A DNA stretch of 64,000 nucleotides from Leptothoe spongobia TAU-MAC 1115 (GCF_018739885.1 NZ_JADOES010000022.1:1-64000), one strand, 5' to 3'; counted from the stretch's first letter, positions 17,881 to 27,035 are shown. A program made the numbers and translations. The notes: a model not told the origin generated them from the sequence alone.

Positions 17881-18450
17881 ATGGGTAAAGTCCAAGTTGT
17901 TCCCCATAATCCGATATGGCGTAGTCTATTTGCGCAGGAAGCTCATCAGCTTAGCACTGCTTTAGGTGCTATGGCTAAAGAAATTCATCACATTGGCAGC
18001 ACAGCTATTCCAGACATATACGCGAAACCGATTGTCGATCTTTTGGTCATAGTTGAAGATATCTCTGCAGTGGATACGAAATCATCAGAAATGATTTTGC
18101 TGGGCTATGAAGTCATGGATGAATATGGCATTGTAGGTCGCCGATATTTTCGTAAAGCCAATACGAACGGTGTTAGAACCCATCATGTACACGCTTTTGA
18201 GATAGATGCTGAACCTGTAAAGCGTCACTTGCTGTTTCGAGATTACTTGATTGCCCATCCCGAAGCAGCTCAGCAATATAGCGACTTGAAGCGTAAATTA
18301 GCCAAACAATATCCCATAGATTCAAGGGCCTATACGGCTGGTAAAGATAAATTTGTTATAGATATCGTTCTTGCAGCAGAATCCTGGCAAAAACAGCAGA
18401 CAGTTTCAGATGTTGATGTTCTTAAACAAAAGCAGAACGAAGCAATTTAA
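17881..18450 (+). CDS. GrpB family nucleotidyltransferase-like protein
   Basis: 189 residues. HHIGSTAIPDIYAKPIVDLL carries the nucleotidyltransferase GS motif and a carboxylate for metal binding, and RTHHVHAFE is conserved in GrpB (UPF0157) proteins. The biochemical role of the family is not settled; members often lie near GNAT genes. The start at 17881 fits the family N-terminus (VQVVPHNPIW) and the ribosome binding site at 17870; upstream codons belong to the IS. Confidence 0.85.
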   Translation: MGKVQVVPHNPIWRSLFAQEAHQLSTALGAMAKEIHHIGSTAIPDIYAKPIVDLLVIVEDISAVDTKSSEMILLGYEVMDEYGIVGRRYFRKANTNGVRTHHVHAFEIDAEPVKRHLLFRDYLIAHPEAAQQYSDLKRKLAKQYPIDSRAYTAGKDKFVIDIVLAAESWQKQQTVSDVDVLKQKQNEAI

Positions 18451-18496
18451 GTCCACAACTTAACCTCAGATGATTAGCGATGTAGGCTTGGCCACT

Positions 18497-18985
18497 ATGA
18501 AAATTCGGTCAATTAACAGGGAAGAACATGCCCTAGTCCGTGAACTTCGTATTGCAGCCTTACGTGATGCGCCAGAATCGTTTGCTGAATCCGCAGATGA
18601 GGCATCTGCCCGCCCGATATCCTACTGGATAGAGCAGACAGAATCTCTTGTCGACCCACATATTATGTTTCTCGTAGAAGTTGACGGCAAACCCCGAGGG
18701 ACTATCTATGGCCTTGTTGATCAACAACATAAAGCTAGCGGCAGGGTTGGTGGTTTGTGGGTTGATTCAGCGTATCGAGGCCAGGGGATAGGGTACTTGT
18801 TACTAAATGCAGTCATTCAATGGGCGCGCTCCAAGAAATTTTCCACTATCCGCCTCTGGGTGCCCATAGAGGTTCCTGCAGCGAAAGCGCTATATCTCAA
18901 GTCAGGCTTTGAGTTCACCAATAACGTAAAACATGTTGAATCTGCAACGCCTTTTGATATTCGAGAAATGCAGCTTCTACTTTGA
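18497..18985 (+). CDS. GNAT family N-acetyltransferase
   Basis: 162 residues from ATG 18497 (an in-frame ATG at 18470 would add nine). It shares the opening RELRIAALRDAPESFAES with the gene at 5114. Motif A is GLWVDSAYRGQGIGYLLLNA and the end has AKALYLKSGFEFTN. It is transcribed toward the comB-like gene, with stops only 10 bases apart. Substrate unknown. Confidence 0.85.
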   Translation: MKIRSINREEHALVRELRIAALRDAPESFAESADEASARPISYWIEQTESLVDPHIMFLVEVDGKPRGTIYGLVDQQHKASGRVGGLWVDSAYRGQGIGYLLLNAVIQWARSKKFSTIRLWVPIEVPAAKALYLKSGFEFTNNVKHVESATPFDIREMQLLL

Positions 18986-18995
18986 AGTTTCCACG

Positions 18996-19742
18996 TTAAC
19001 GCTCGCTGTTGCAATTTATATAAGCGTCATTGACCAGTTTGGGTACACAATCGCTCACATTGATCTGTGCTGCTAACGCAACATCTTGTTCAAAGCCGAT
19101 CTCTACCAGTTCCCTTCCAGAACTACACTGCTGGATCGCGTCGAATAAATTTGACTGAACACTTTGATATGCAGCAACAGCGGCTTGGGCTTCAGGTGAT
19201 AATCGACCGTTTAGGTGACTTGCGAACTGACCAGTCAGCGCTTGCGCGATCGCACCAGCACCAACTAAATCCTCAAACGCAGGGCGAAGGCTACCATCTG
19301 GCCACCGCTCACCGGCAGGCACGATTGTAATCGACTGGCCATAGTGTTGAGCGGCCAAGGCAACGGCCCTACAGTTTCTTAAACAGCCAGCCAGTGTAGG
19401 TGTTGTCTCTGTCGCTAAACTCAGCGTTGCACCATTCGGTGAAGGCAAGACTAACCGAGTACCGCTATCAATTTGAAGCAATGAAGCCGGTGATAGTGAA
19501 TAACGACTGGTGCCCCGCTTTTCGGCTAATTCTGCATCGATTGTCTGAGCGAATTCCCTGGCTGTGTGATCTCGCCAGCAATATGGAAAAATAGTCGCAC
19601 CACGGCTGGTGGCAATCTCTACACAGGTTGAAAATGATAGAACATCAACAATGATGACAACATCACTGATGGCGGTTAGCTGTTCAATGCCCTGCTGTCC
19701 CCACTCACAGCGGATATCAAAATTAGCTTGATTAAAATACAT
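18996..19742 (-). CDS. 2-phosphosulfolactate phosphatase family protein (ComB-like)
   Basis: About 248 residues with VVIIVDVLSFSTCVEIA (Asp-containing first motif), the family hallmark LPSPNGATLS and VPAGERWPDGSLRPAFEDLV. ComB removes phosphate from 2-phosphosulfolactate in coenzyme M synthesis. Cyanobacteria do not make coenzyme M, so the true substrate here is unknown. ATG 19742 fits the family start; ATG 19772 is also open. It is divergent from the methyltransferase at 19824. Confidence 0.83.
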   Translation of the reverse strand: MYFNQANFDIRCEWGQQGIEQLTAISDVVIIVDVLSFSTCVEIATSRGATIFPYCWRDHTAREFAQTIDAELAEKRGTSRYSLSPASLLQIDSGTRLVLPSPNGATLSLATETTPTLAGCLRNCRAVALAAQHYGQSITIVPAGERWPDGSLRPAFEDLVGAGAIAQALTGQFASHLNGRLSPEAQAAVAAYQSVQSNLFDAIQQCSSGRELVEIGFEQDVALAAQINVSDCVPKLVNDAYINCNSER

Positions 19743-19823
19743 CAGTTGCTCCGTCTCTGTGCGAAATAACACCTCATTTCCCTGAAGTTATACTACAAAG
19801 AGGTGCATACAATTTCTAAAATC

Positions 19824-20546
19824 ATGAGCGCTAATTCTGCACTCGAAAAGTGGATTCAATCAGCGGATGCCTGGATCGCAGACCAGGGTACCGAAGGAGA
19901 CTGGGCGCGTCGTGCAGTGCTTGACCCAGCCCTAGAAAAGCTTCTAACTAACACAAAGGGGAAAGCCGTTCTCGACCTGGGTTGTGGCGAGGGACGATAT
20001 TCACGAATACTGCAAGACAATGGTGCATTGGTCACAGGAATAGACCCAGTCCCACAGTTCATCGAACGGGCGCGCAGCCTCGACCCTATGTCAACCTATG
20101 TTGAAGGGACTGCTGAAGACCTCCCATTTGAGAGTACTTCCTTTGACATCGTCCTCAGCTACCTAACGTTTATCGATATTGCCGATCTTCAGGCAGCCTC
20201 TCAAGAAATTGCCCGTGTTTTGCGTCCTGGGGGAGAGCTGATCGTTGTTAGCATTAGCAATATGGCCTCAACTACAGAGGGCTGGATTAAAGATGCGGCA
20301 GGGAACAAAGCCTACCGGAAGGTTGACCGATACATGGAACACTTTGCCATGGACCTGGAGTGGCGTGGCATCAGGATTAAAAACTATCACAGGCCCCTGA
20401 GCTATATCTTCGGTCTTTTTCTCAATCATGGATTTGTCCTAACGCGATTTATCGAACCACTCCCTGATCTGTCTGATCCGTACTACAACGAAGAATGGCG
20501 GGTACCAAACTTTCAGATTTACAGTTTTAAGCGAACCACCGAATAG
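19824..20546 (+). CDS. Class I SAM-dependent methyltransferase
   Basis: About 240 residues. Motif I is VLDLGCGEGRYSRILQDNGA, motif II TGIDPVPQFIERAR, and the post-I region PFESTSFDIVLSYLTFID is typical of Methyltransf_11. EIARVLRPGGELIVVS follows. The C-terminal part (KNYHRPLSYIFGLFLNHGF) may bind the acceptor. A GTG at 19803 would add seven residues. The GNAT gene at 20560 follows by 13 bases. Confidence 0.86.
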   Translation: MSANSALEKWIQSADAWIADQGTEGDWARRAVLDPALEKLLTNTKGKAVLDLGCGEGRYSRILQDNGALVTGIDPVPQFIERARSLDPMSTYVEGTAEDLPFESTSFDIVLSYLTFIDIADLQAASQEIARVLRPGGELIVVSISNMASTTEGWIKDAAGNKAYRKVDRYMEHFAMDLEWRGIRIKNYHRPLSYIFGLFLNHGFVLTRFIEPLPDLSDPYYNEEWRVPNFQIYSFKRTTE

Positions 20547-20559
20547 GTTATTCAGAATA

Positions 20560-21072
20560 ATGAGTCCCACTATCCGTAAAGCTGAAGCCCAAGATGTTCC
20601 AGAAATCCAGCGCCTCTACAGGCAGTTGGATGATCACCATGCGGAGCTTCTGCCGGAGGTTTTCCAAGCGGTGGCTGGCGACGCTCGTGGAAATGATGTA
20701 GTGCAAACGTGGATTTTTCGGGACGACGCCGATTACCTCCTGGCGGAACTAGACGGTCAGGTGGTTGGATTCGTCACTGTAGAGCGATCGGCTCATCCGA
20801 AGTACCCTATGTTCCGGCCACACGAATTCGCCCTGATCGATAACGCGGTAGTAGACAAGTCCTATCGAGGCAAGGGGATCGGCACGGCCCTCTTCCAGGC
20901 TGCCATTGACTGGACAAGAAGCCATGGTTTTCGGTATGTTCAAACAAGCGTGTGGAACAAGAATACTGGAGCCCAAGAATTTTACCTCGATCAAGGCTTC
21001 CGCCCAATGACTACCAGACTTGAATTGAACACAGAAGCAGGGGCAGAACCACACCATCCTACAGATGGCTAA
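20560..21072 (+). CDS. GNAT family N-acetyltransferase
   Basis: 170 residues. Opens MSPTIRKAEAQDVPEIQRLY, the common Acetyltransf_1 start. Motif A is NAVVDKSYRGKGIGTALFQA and the fold closes with GAQEFYLDQGFRPM. The C-terminal dozen residues are extra and acidic. Probably co-transcribed with the methyltransferase 13 bases upstream. Confidence 0.87.
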   Translation: MSPTIRKAEAQDVPEIQRLYRQLDDHHAELLPEVFQAVAGDARGNDVVQTWIFRDDADYLLAELDGQVVGFVTVERSAHPKYPMFRPHEFALIDNAVVDKSYRGKGIGTALFQAAIDWTRSHGFRYVQTSVWNKNTGAQEFYLDQGFRPMTTRLELNTEAGAEPHHPTDG

Positions 21073-21110
21073 TTGTCGCTGCAGATGGCCGCATTCTGCG
21101 GCTAAATCTA

Positions 21111-21674
21111 ATGATTACAATGTTTAGACAGCTAGAAACTGAACGTCTCCAACTTACTAAGTTTCAAGAGTGCGATATCGATGGCTACACACTACTCTTG
21201 ACCGACTCATCGACACACCCATTCATTGTTGAAAATGGACCAATTGATCCGAATGTAGTAGCGTCGCGCATTCGTCGAATACGTATTGTATCCGAAAGTG
21301 GATCGACACTATATTGGACTATTTGGTTGAAGTCCTTTGGCGAGTATGTTGGATATGTAGCTCTTCATGCAACCAATACGGCTCTTCCAGTTCTCAGTTA
21401 TGCTGTTGTCCCAAATTCACGGCGACAGGGATTTGCATCAGAAGCAATCCGAGCAGTCGTCGAATTTGCTATCGGAGACCTACAGAAGAATACTGTCCTG
21501 GCTCGTGTTCACCTCAATAATCACGCATCGTGTGCTTTGCTGGAAGCCAATGACTTTAACCGAATTGGTACGATTGATTGGTATAGTTCGAAAAGACTAG
21601 AATTTTCACTGAAGGGCACTACTGGAAGCGCAGATATTCAACAAGTGGAAAGGAAGAGAATAGAACAAGAATAA
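21111..21674 (+). CDS. GNAT acetyltransferase, RimJ/RimL type
   Basis: 187 residues. Opens LETERLQLTKFQECDIDGYT, and motif A is YAVVPNSRRQGFASEAIRAV with RRQGFA, a RimJ/RimL-type variant. HASCALLEANDFNRIG closes the fold. A charged tail (VERKRIEQE) is added at the end. Substrate unknown. The next gene starts 11 bases downstream. Confidence 0.84.
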   Translation: MITMFRQLETERLQLTKFQECDIDGYTLLLTDSSTHPFIVENGPIDPNVVASRIRRIRIVSESGSTLYWTIWLKSFGEYVGYVALHATNTALPVLSYAVVPNSRRQGFASEAIRAVVEFAIGDLQKNTVLARVHLNNHASCALLEANDFNRIGTIDWYSSKRLEFSLKGTTGSADIQQVERKRIEQE

Positions 21675-21685
21675 AGGACTGACTA

Positions 21686-22315
21686 GTGTTCTACCCTATG
21701 ATGAAATTCGAGTCCAATCCGGACATTATCTCTCCGAGCCCAATGCAAATCCAGCAAGCCAAAGTCTCGGATCTTGGCCAGTACGCCACGATTCCGATCT
21801 CATTCATGGTCAACTCGATCATCGAAGTATCAGGTAATTCCCCAGATTCATTCACCCTTAGCGAGCATCCAGTGCCGAAACCCTGGCTCAAAGATTATGA
21901 CATCTACAATTCACTATTGTTACTCCCAACCAGGTTTGACTTGAGCAACTGGGCTGTTTTTCTGGCCAGTAATGATGCTCAGCCTATTGGTGGGTGTGTT
22001 GTCGCCCATAATACGCCAGGTGTGGATATGCTTCAAGGCCGAACCGACCTGGCTGTGCTCTGGGATATCCGCGTTGCCCCCAACTACCGTGGTAGGTCCG
22101 TAGGGCGTCGTCTATTTGAGGCCGCTATTGCCTGGGCACGGTCTCGTAGTTGTATAGAACTGCATGTCGAAACACAAAACATCAACGCTCCAGCATGCTT
22201 CTTTTATCAGAGCATGGGGTGTACACTGCTCCGTTTCGTTCGTAATGCCTATGATAAATGTCCTGGCGAACATCAGCTGATCTGGCACAGAACACTATCG
22301 AGAGATACCCTATGA
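21686..22315 (+). CDS. GNAT acetyltransferase, streptothricin-acetyltransferase-like
   Basis: 209 residues starting at GTG with AAAGGA seven bases upstream; ATG 21698 is an alternative. LAVLWDIRVAPNYRGRSVGR holds motif A. HVETQNINAPACFFYQSMGC resembles the LETQ-N-x-AC-FY-x-x-x-G segment of streptothricin acetyltransferases. That activity is an inference; the N-terminal 60 residues are not diagnostic. The stop overlaps the Nudix start as ATGA (22312-22315). Confidence 0.78.
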   Translation: MFYPMMKFESNPDIISPSPMQIQQAKVSDLGQYATIPISFMVNSIIEVSGNSPDSFTLSEHPVPKPWLKDYDIYNSLLLLPTRFDLSNWAVFLASNDAQPIGGCVVAHNTPGVDMLQGRTDLAVLWDIRVAPNYRGRSVGRRLFEAAIAWARSRSCIELHVETQNINAPACFFYQSMGCTLLRFVRNAYDKCPGEHQLIWHRTLSRDTL

Positions 22316-22779
22316 AAGATATTCCTGAATCTATTAGGGCAGTCCTGATGAGTTCCCAAGGACGGGTGCTGCTTATGAAGATCAAAGGTTCCAAGGGGAC
22401 AATCTGGATTACGCCTGGCGGCAGACGCGAGCCGGGAGAGACTGCTCCCGAAACCTTACGGCGCGAGTTACGCGAGGAAACTGGATTGAGTCTTGTTGGC
22501 AACAGCCAGGAAATTTGGGTTCGTCACGGTACGTTTTTTAACGGAGGTGAACGATTGCAAGAACGAGAAAGATTCTTCTATGTACCATGTGAAGAATTCG
22601 TTCCAGTGACTAACTCAATGGAAGATGCGGAATTATCGTGTTTTCGAGAATATCGATGGTGGCCCGTCAGTGAAGTCAAAGATTCCCCAGACCGATTTGT
22701 TCCCGCCAAACTTGGAACACTGCTTGAAGATCTACAGGCCAATGGTCCATCCACTGATGTGATTGAAACTGGCGAGTAG
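22312..22779 (+). CDS. Nudix hydrolase
   Basis: 155 residues. The Nudix box is present as GGRREPGETAPETLRRELRE followed by ETGL, with all metal-binding Glu residues. The start at 22312 is set by the ATGA overlap with the upstream GNAT gene. Nudix enzymes hydrolyse nucleoside diphosphate-linked compounds; the substrate is open. It is convergent with the second Nudix gene, 50 bases away. Confidence 0.87.
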   Translation: MKDIPESIRAVLMSSQGRVLLMKIKGSKGTIWITPGGRREPGETAPETLRRELREETGLSLVGNSQEIWVRHGTFFNGGERLQERERFFYVPCEEFVPVTNSMEDAELSCFREYRWWPVSEVKDSPDRFVPAKLGTLLEDLQANGPSTDVIETGE

Positions 22780-22829
22780 ATGGCTGTATCAACGACCATG
22801 TGAAGCCGTTGGCACAGTTGAAAAACTTG

Positions 22830-23273
22830 TTATGGCCCCTTTGGAAGACTGATTTCATTTCCCCATGTCTCGACTACTTTTGAAAAATCTGACACGCCTA
22901 TTAACCCGGAAGCCCACAAATATGCTCTGTCTCTTTCGGGTATTTCCTCTAATTTCATCCATTTGACATCTACCAATCTATAATTTTTCGACAATTCATT
23001 TGGATCAAACCCAAGTGTTGGCTGTTCATGGCCAATGTCTACATAGTAGGTATAACTTTGAAAGCCATCATCATGTACGCTATGGCTAGTCTGTCGAATG
23101 ATCTTTCCATTAACCTGACACTCTTCATACAGTTCTCGTATTACACATTCCTCTGGCGATTCATTTTCCTCAATGCCTCCACCTGGTAAACACCACCATT
23201 CAGTTTGAGCATCTTTATGCTGTACCATCAATATCTGCATATCCTTTATGACAATGGCCTGTGCTCTTGCCAT
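22830..23273 (-). CDS. Nudix hydrolase
   Basis: 147 residues with the box GGGIEENESPEECVIRELYE followed by ECQV. The last Glu pair is Glu-Glu-Cys, which keeps the metal ligands. The N-terminus (ARAQAIVIKDMQILMVQHKD) is the usual first strand. It is not closely similar to the neighbour at 22312, so the pair is not a recent duplication. It follows the GNAT gene at 23337 on the same strand by 63 bases. Confidence 0.87.
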   Translation of the reverse strand: MARAQAIVIKDMQILMVQHKDAQTEWWCLPGGGIEENESPEECVIRELYEECQVNGKIIRQTSHSVHDDGFQSYTYYVDIGHEQPTLGFDPNELSKNYRLVDVKWMKLEEIPERDRAYLWASGLIGVSDFSKVVETWGNEISLPKGP

Positions 23274-23336
23274 GTGTTTTTACTCCATGATGGCTCTGGT
23301 TATTGGGTTCTCGATCGCTTTGTAGCTTTGCTCAGC

Positions 23337-24305
23337 TCAATCTGCTGCGTCGGAATGATTCAACAGAGTTCGGGGTGCTTGAAGAATACGCCAAACCTTA
23401 TCATTGCAAATAGGCAACCAATTCAGTAATGAGCAGTACACCGTATCTGTTGTATCGATCTCACCCTCTGCCTTGGATAACCCTCGATCAAGCGCTGCTT
23501 TAAACTGATGAGCAAGAAGACACTTGAGTAATAATATAGCCTCATCTGTAGAATACTGGCGACTGACATAGGCCCAAATCATATCTAAGGTATCATCACC
23601 AGTAACACCTGCCGTTGTAGCACCGACAACCTGACCATTGGCTAACAAGGCGAAACTGAGCTCTGGCAGAATCCCTTTATTCGATATTACCTTTTGCCAC
23701 TCAGGATGATCTTTTGGATGAGGGGGCGACCAGAAATGTTCTTCAGTATATCGGGATACTAAAAAATCAAAGACTTCTTGCTGCTTTGTTGGGGTCAAAA
23801 ATAGATCTTTCAAAGATATGATTTTGAGGCTATTTGATGTTACCTGTGATGGTGGCACTAGCTCATGGCTGAAGTTAAAACCTTCAAGACTTAACTCAAA
23901 ACAGTGGCAGTCGAGTCTGAGCTGATATCCCAGGGATTTTAGAAAACCTTCTGCCGCTTCATTGCCAAAGTCATAATCCCCCTCAACACCAAGATGATGT
24001 TGCTGCAAAGGTCGAGCCTGTAATGCCGCTTCATGCAGTTTTCTGCCCAGACCTTGTCTGCGCGCATCTTCTGCAACTGCAACCAAAATTTTAACCCAGT
24101 AGGGGTGCAGGCTATTGTGGTAAACAGCCGCAACACCCACCAGCTTTTGCTGATGCTCAGCAACTACCACAGGTATAGGATTGACGACTGAATAGGTACT
24201 TTCGTAGAAATAATCATCACCTACTGTCTGGTCCACAAACGATTTGAGGTTAGGGATGTCAGCTTCAGGCATCACCCGAATCCTTGCCAGATCCGCTAAG
24301 GACAT
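23337..24305 (-). CDS. GNAT acetyltransferase with a second, degenerate GNAT-like half
   Basis: 322 residues. The N-terminal half has LVAVAEDARRQGLGRKLHEA as motif A and FGNEAAEGFLKSLGY as the closing hairpin. The C-terminal half (about 180-320) has the general strand order, with FALLANGQVVGATTAG, but no R/Q-x-x-G-x-G loop, so it is probably non-catalytic. ATG 24305 fits the family start; 24338 is also open. Substrate unknown. Confidence 0.8.
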   Translation of the reverse strand: MSLADLARIRVMPEADIPNLKSFVDQTVGDDYFYESTYSVVNPIPVVVAEHQQKLVGVAAVYHNSLHPYWVKILVAVAEDARRQGLGRKLHEAALQARPLQQHHLGVEGDYDFGNEAAEGFLKSLGYQLRLDCHCFELSLEGFNFSHELVPPSQVTSNSLKIISLKDLFLTPTKQQEVFDFLVSRYTEEHFWSPPHPKDHPEWQKVISNKGILPELSFALLANGQVVGATTAGVTGDDTLDMIWAYVSRQYSTDEAILLLKCLLAHQFKAALDRGLSKAEGEIDTTDTVYCSLLNWLPICNDKVWRILQAPRTLLNHSDAAD

Positions 24306-24708
24306 TAAATCCTTCTCCCAAACACAATTTCTTTGCACCAGTCGAAGCTTATAGAGATACGTGTGCTAGCCAGGTGAATCACGTCACGATAAAACTATCA
24401 TTCCTGAAGGTGTTTTGTCTGTAGTAGTACAGTTAAAGCCAGTGAACAATAAATCTATTGAGCCTTATGGACACTAACTTTTAGGCATTTCTTAGCCTAT
24501 CGTTTGGAATAGTTGCGCGACCACGCAACTAGGCCTTTCACGTAAAAAATATGTCTTTTGTGTGTGCAAACTATGTACCTAAATTTTGCCCAAATTAACG
24601 GCGACCTGCTCTGAGCACACATCATTCCGCCGCCGAGGGGGACATCATTTTTCAATTGGCTTTAATCAAGCTCAAGGCCATGGGACAAACATGGCCTCAT
24701 TTTTTGTT
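24306..24708. other. Intergenic region between the acetyltransferase island and the mobile segment
   Basis: About 400 bases with no gene I can support. A plus-strand open stretch at 24586-24819 has no recognisable product and overlaps the conserved gene that ends at 24709. No terminator hairpin or repeat was recognised. Confidence 0.4.
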
Positions 24709-24954
24709 CTAATCCACCCTGACGCGCTTCGTCAAAATTGCCATCACCTCATTGGGCCGACCAGTAGCAAGAGGGCGACTCCAATCATTCGGTTCCGCAT
24801 AATTAAGCTTAAACAATAGGGCGATGGTATTTTGAACCGATGTCAGACTACCCAGTAGCATTAGCCTGACATCTTCATACTGATATTCCGGCAATGCTCC
24901 ACTGGCAGGCGGATCTGTGGGCGCACCTGCGCCCTGACTATTATCAAGAAACAT
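24709..24954 (-). CDS. Small conserved hypothetical protein
   Basis: 81 residues starting MFLDNSQGAGAP. The C-terminal 60 residues include LPEYQYEDVRLMLLGS, TIALLFKLNYAEPNDWS and GRPNEVMAILTKRVRVD, a pattern I recall from short cyanobacterial hypothetical proteins. The function is unknown. It has no membrane segment. A longer frame opens at 25026, but the added residues look non-coding. It lies at the border of the recombinase region. Confidence 0.65.
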   Translation of the reverse strand: MFLDNSQGAGAPTDPPASGALPEYQYEDVRLMLLGSLTSVQNTIALLFKLNYAEPNDWSRPLATGRPNEVMAILTKRVRVD

Positions 24955-25594
24955 GGACTCTGATCTCCGATAAACGACGAGAAGGAAACCAGAGCCATAA
25001 GTTAGCCACCCCTTGCATAGGTGCAATCTGAGGTGGCATCAGGTACATTAAACCTGCACTCTCAGGCTGCGTGCTCAGCTTGAAGGTGTATGTCATCGGC
25101 ATGGTGTTGGAGCACCTGCCGATGGCGCTAAATTATGGGCTCTGTAGAAAGGCCGTGAACAGCCTAAGGCTTAGATTAGCCACAACTTCTAACTGAGTCA
25201 AGGGGCAGTTTAGCAAGCAAATACAGTTTTGACTAGGGACTAAAGCTCAACTAAATCAGTGGTTTTGAGCCCTATGCTGATCTATTAATCAGACATAACC
25301 AGTTAGTGCCCATATTTCAGTGATTTATGCTGACAACTTTAGTAGGTTCCTTCAAAACCCAGAGCTTTAGATAGTCTGAGTTCAGAAGTGTAGGTTAAAA
25401 AAGTTGACGATCCGCCTATATGAAATATTCAACCACAAATTAAATTAAGCAATGTTTCTGCGCCAGCATTTTGTCAGCACAGCTAAATATCTTTGATATA
25501 TGATGGCTCTATCAGGAAGCACAAGCATTGCCTCTGGGCTAATAATGCTTACCCGCAGAACAACAAACTCATCTACCGCTTGATAACTCATATC
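24955..25594. other. Intergenic region without a recognised gene
   Basis: About 640 bases of AT-rich sequence. There is no supported frame, no tRNA and no clear hairpin. It precedes the small protein that is convergent with the first recombinase, so it may hold that gene's promoter or a recombination site, but nothing specific is visible. Confidence 0.4.
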
Positions 25595-25945
25595 ATGGAG
25601 AACGGAGTCATGGATATGTACTCCAAAGTGTTAGAAGAACTCAGGCAAACCAACCGAACATTAGAGATGGTATTTGCTCGTATGGAGCAGATTCAAACAG
25701 AACAGGCTGCTTTGTTTAACGCAATACAGAACAAAGCCCAAGAATCTTCCCGTCAGCTATACCCCACATCTGAAGCTTACTATATGCTTGGATTTGACAA
25801 TCCCGAATCCCTTCGCCATGCCATTCGAAAAGGTGAATTTTTATCGGGTACAGAGATCCAAAAACGAGGTCGCCGTTTTGTTGTTGATGTTCAAGCCTAC
25901 AAAGCAAGAAAGACTAAAGAACAGAGCCGTCGTCGCGTTGTTTAG
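25595..25945 (+). CDS. Small coiled-coil and DNA-binding-like protein beside the recombinase
   Basis: About 116 residues. The N-terminal half is a coiled coil (KVLEELRQTNRTLEMVFARM). The C-terminal half, YPTSEAYYMLGFDNPESLRH with KGEFLSGTEIQKRGRR, resembles a MerR/excisionase-type winged helix reader. ATGs at 25595, 25610 and 25616 are possible. It overlaps the 3' end of the recombinase gene by 32 bases on the opposite strand. A protein of the same layout lies at 28264. A role as recombination directionality factor is inferred from position and size only. Confidence 0.7.
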   Translation: MENGVMDMYSKVLEELRQTNRTLEMVFARMEQIQTEQAALFNAIQNKAQESSRQLYPTSEAYYMLGFDNPESLRHAIRKGEFLSGTEIQKRGRRFVVDVQAYKARKTKEQSRRRVV

Positions 25946-27035
25946 GTGGCGTTGGTCGATCAGCTGAATTCAAGGCTCTCTTCACAGCCTGTTGACTATG
26001 GGCAAGAGAAATATGCTTGTGATATCTCGCCAAATGAATACTAGGCGTATGTCCCATTAAATTCGCACTGACTGTTTCTGGCAAATTAAAATTCACCGAT
26101 GTCCGAATTGCAAACGCATGGCGTAAATCGTAGGGCTGAAACGGCAATCCATACCGGTGAAACTGATTGTTAATCTTTTTGCCTAAATTTCCCTTGGTGT
26201 AGGCATGTTCAGCATCTATACGGGGGCGACAAATATTTTTCAATCCCCATGCCTCAACCCACTCAGGGTAAAACAACTGAAATACTAGACGTGGTCCCGT
26301 CTTTCCCTTCAAAACCTGGAGCCCTTCTGGAACCCACTCACAGAAAAACGCTTCATGGGGCCTTAATCCTGCCGCTGCCATAATTCCATAAACCCATCGC
26401 CAACCCTTATTGGGAATGCGCTCGAACCACTCCACGATCAGTTCATCACTGGGTAACTCACGATCCTGCACTTTACTGGGTCCGTAGTTACCTTGATATT
26501 GCATCAAATCCACTTCAATTTGTGCAAAGTCTGCCAGCTTCTGTAATCGCTGACAGGTTTGTTGCCGCATTCGAGTGTTATGAGGCTGCTTTAACACTTG
26601 CCCAATTAAGATGTCAGTCGTTAGCTTTTTATTCGGTGGCAAGCGCTTAAAAATTTTGGCCCAGTTCTCATTCCAGGTAGACTGCTTCAGCTCATTTCGA
26701 CTACGGTAATCCTTCTCAAATTCTTTAATGACATCCTTGGCAGTGTGTTTTACCTTCACCAAGTGAACTTCATAATCAATCCAGTCAAACTCTTTCGTTG
26801 CCAGTCGTGCCCCCAGAAGTCGCGCATCCTTTTCAGCCCGCTTTAATCCATCTGGATTGGCCGGTAAGTTAAGGGCGATCCTTTGCTGATAGGGAACGAT
26901 GCGATTACTTCCCGGTTTCGGTGGCAACGTCGCCCGCATACTCAGCGAACTACCCCGCTGCTCCAGGACTACCTTGGTATTATTCGCCTTTAACCTGGCA
27001 TTAACCGCTGCCAACGTGTATTCAAGCTTCGGCAT
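25914..27035 (-). CDS. Tyrosine recombinase / phage-type integrase
   Basis: 373 residues. An N-terminal arm-binding region (MPKLEYTLAAVNARLKANNT...) is followed by a core-binding domain and the catalytic domain. The catalytic residues are Arg in GLRPHEAF, His-x-x-Arg variants in YDLRHAFAIR, His in MGHTPSIHLARYHKH and the nucleophile Tyr in RYHKH. It is a paralogue of the recombinase at 29601, sharing RGxxLSxRxTLPPKP. A broken tRNA-Gly lies 132 bases upstream of its start. Confidence 0.9.
   Translation of the reverse strand: MPKLEYTLAAVNARLKANNTKVVLEQRGSSLSMRATLPPKPGSNRIVPYQQRIALNLPANPDGLKRAEKDARLLGARLATKEFDWIDYEVHLVKVKHTAKDVIKEFEKDYRSRNELKQSTWNENWAKIFKRLPPNKKLTTDILIGQVLKQPHNTRMRQQTCQRLQKLADFAQIEVDLMQYQGNYGPSKVQDRELPSDELIVEWFERIPNKGWRWVYGIMAAAGLRPHEAFFCEWVPEGLQVLKGKTGPRLVFQLFYPEWVEAWGLKNICRPRIDAEHAYTKGNLGKKINNQFHRYGLPFQPYDLRHAFAIRTSVNFNLPETVSANLMGHTPSIHLARYHKHISLAHSQQAVKRALNSADRPTPPKQRDDGSVL

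Noticed and set aside
4762..24305. Integron cassette array as explanation of the acetyltransferase island
   Set aside because: The gene types fit, but I saw no attC-like imperfect palindromes between the genes, no integrase of the integron type, and several gene pairs overlap.
24586..24819. Plus-strand open frame in the gap after the acetyltransferase island
   Set aside because: It overlaps the conserved small gene on the other strand and has no recognisable product.
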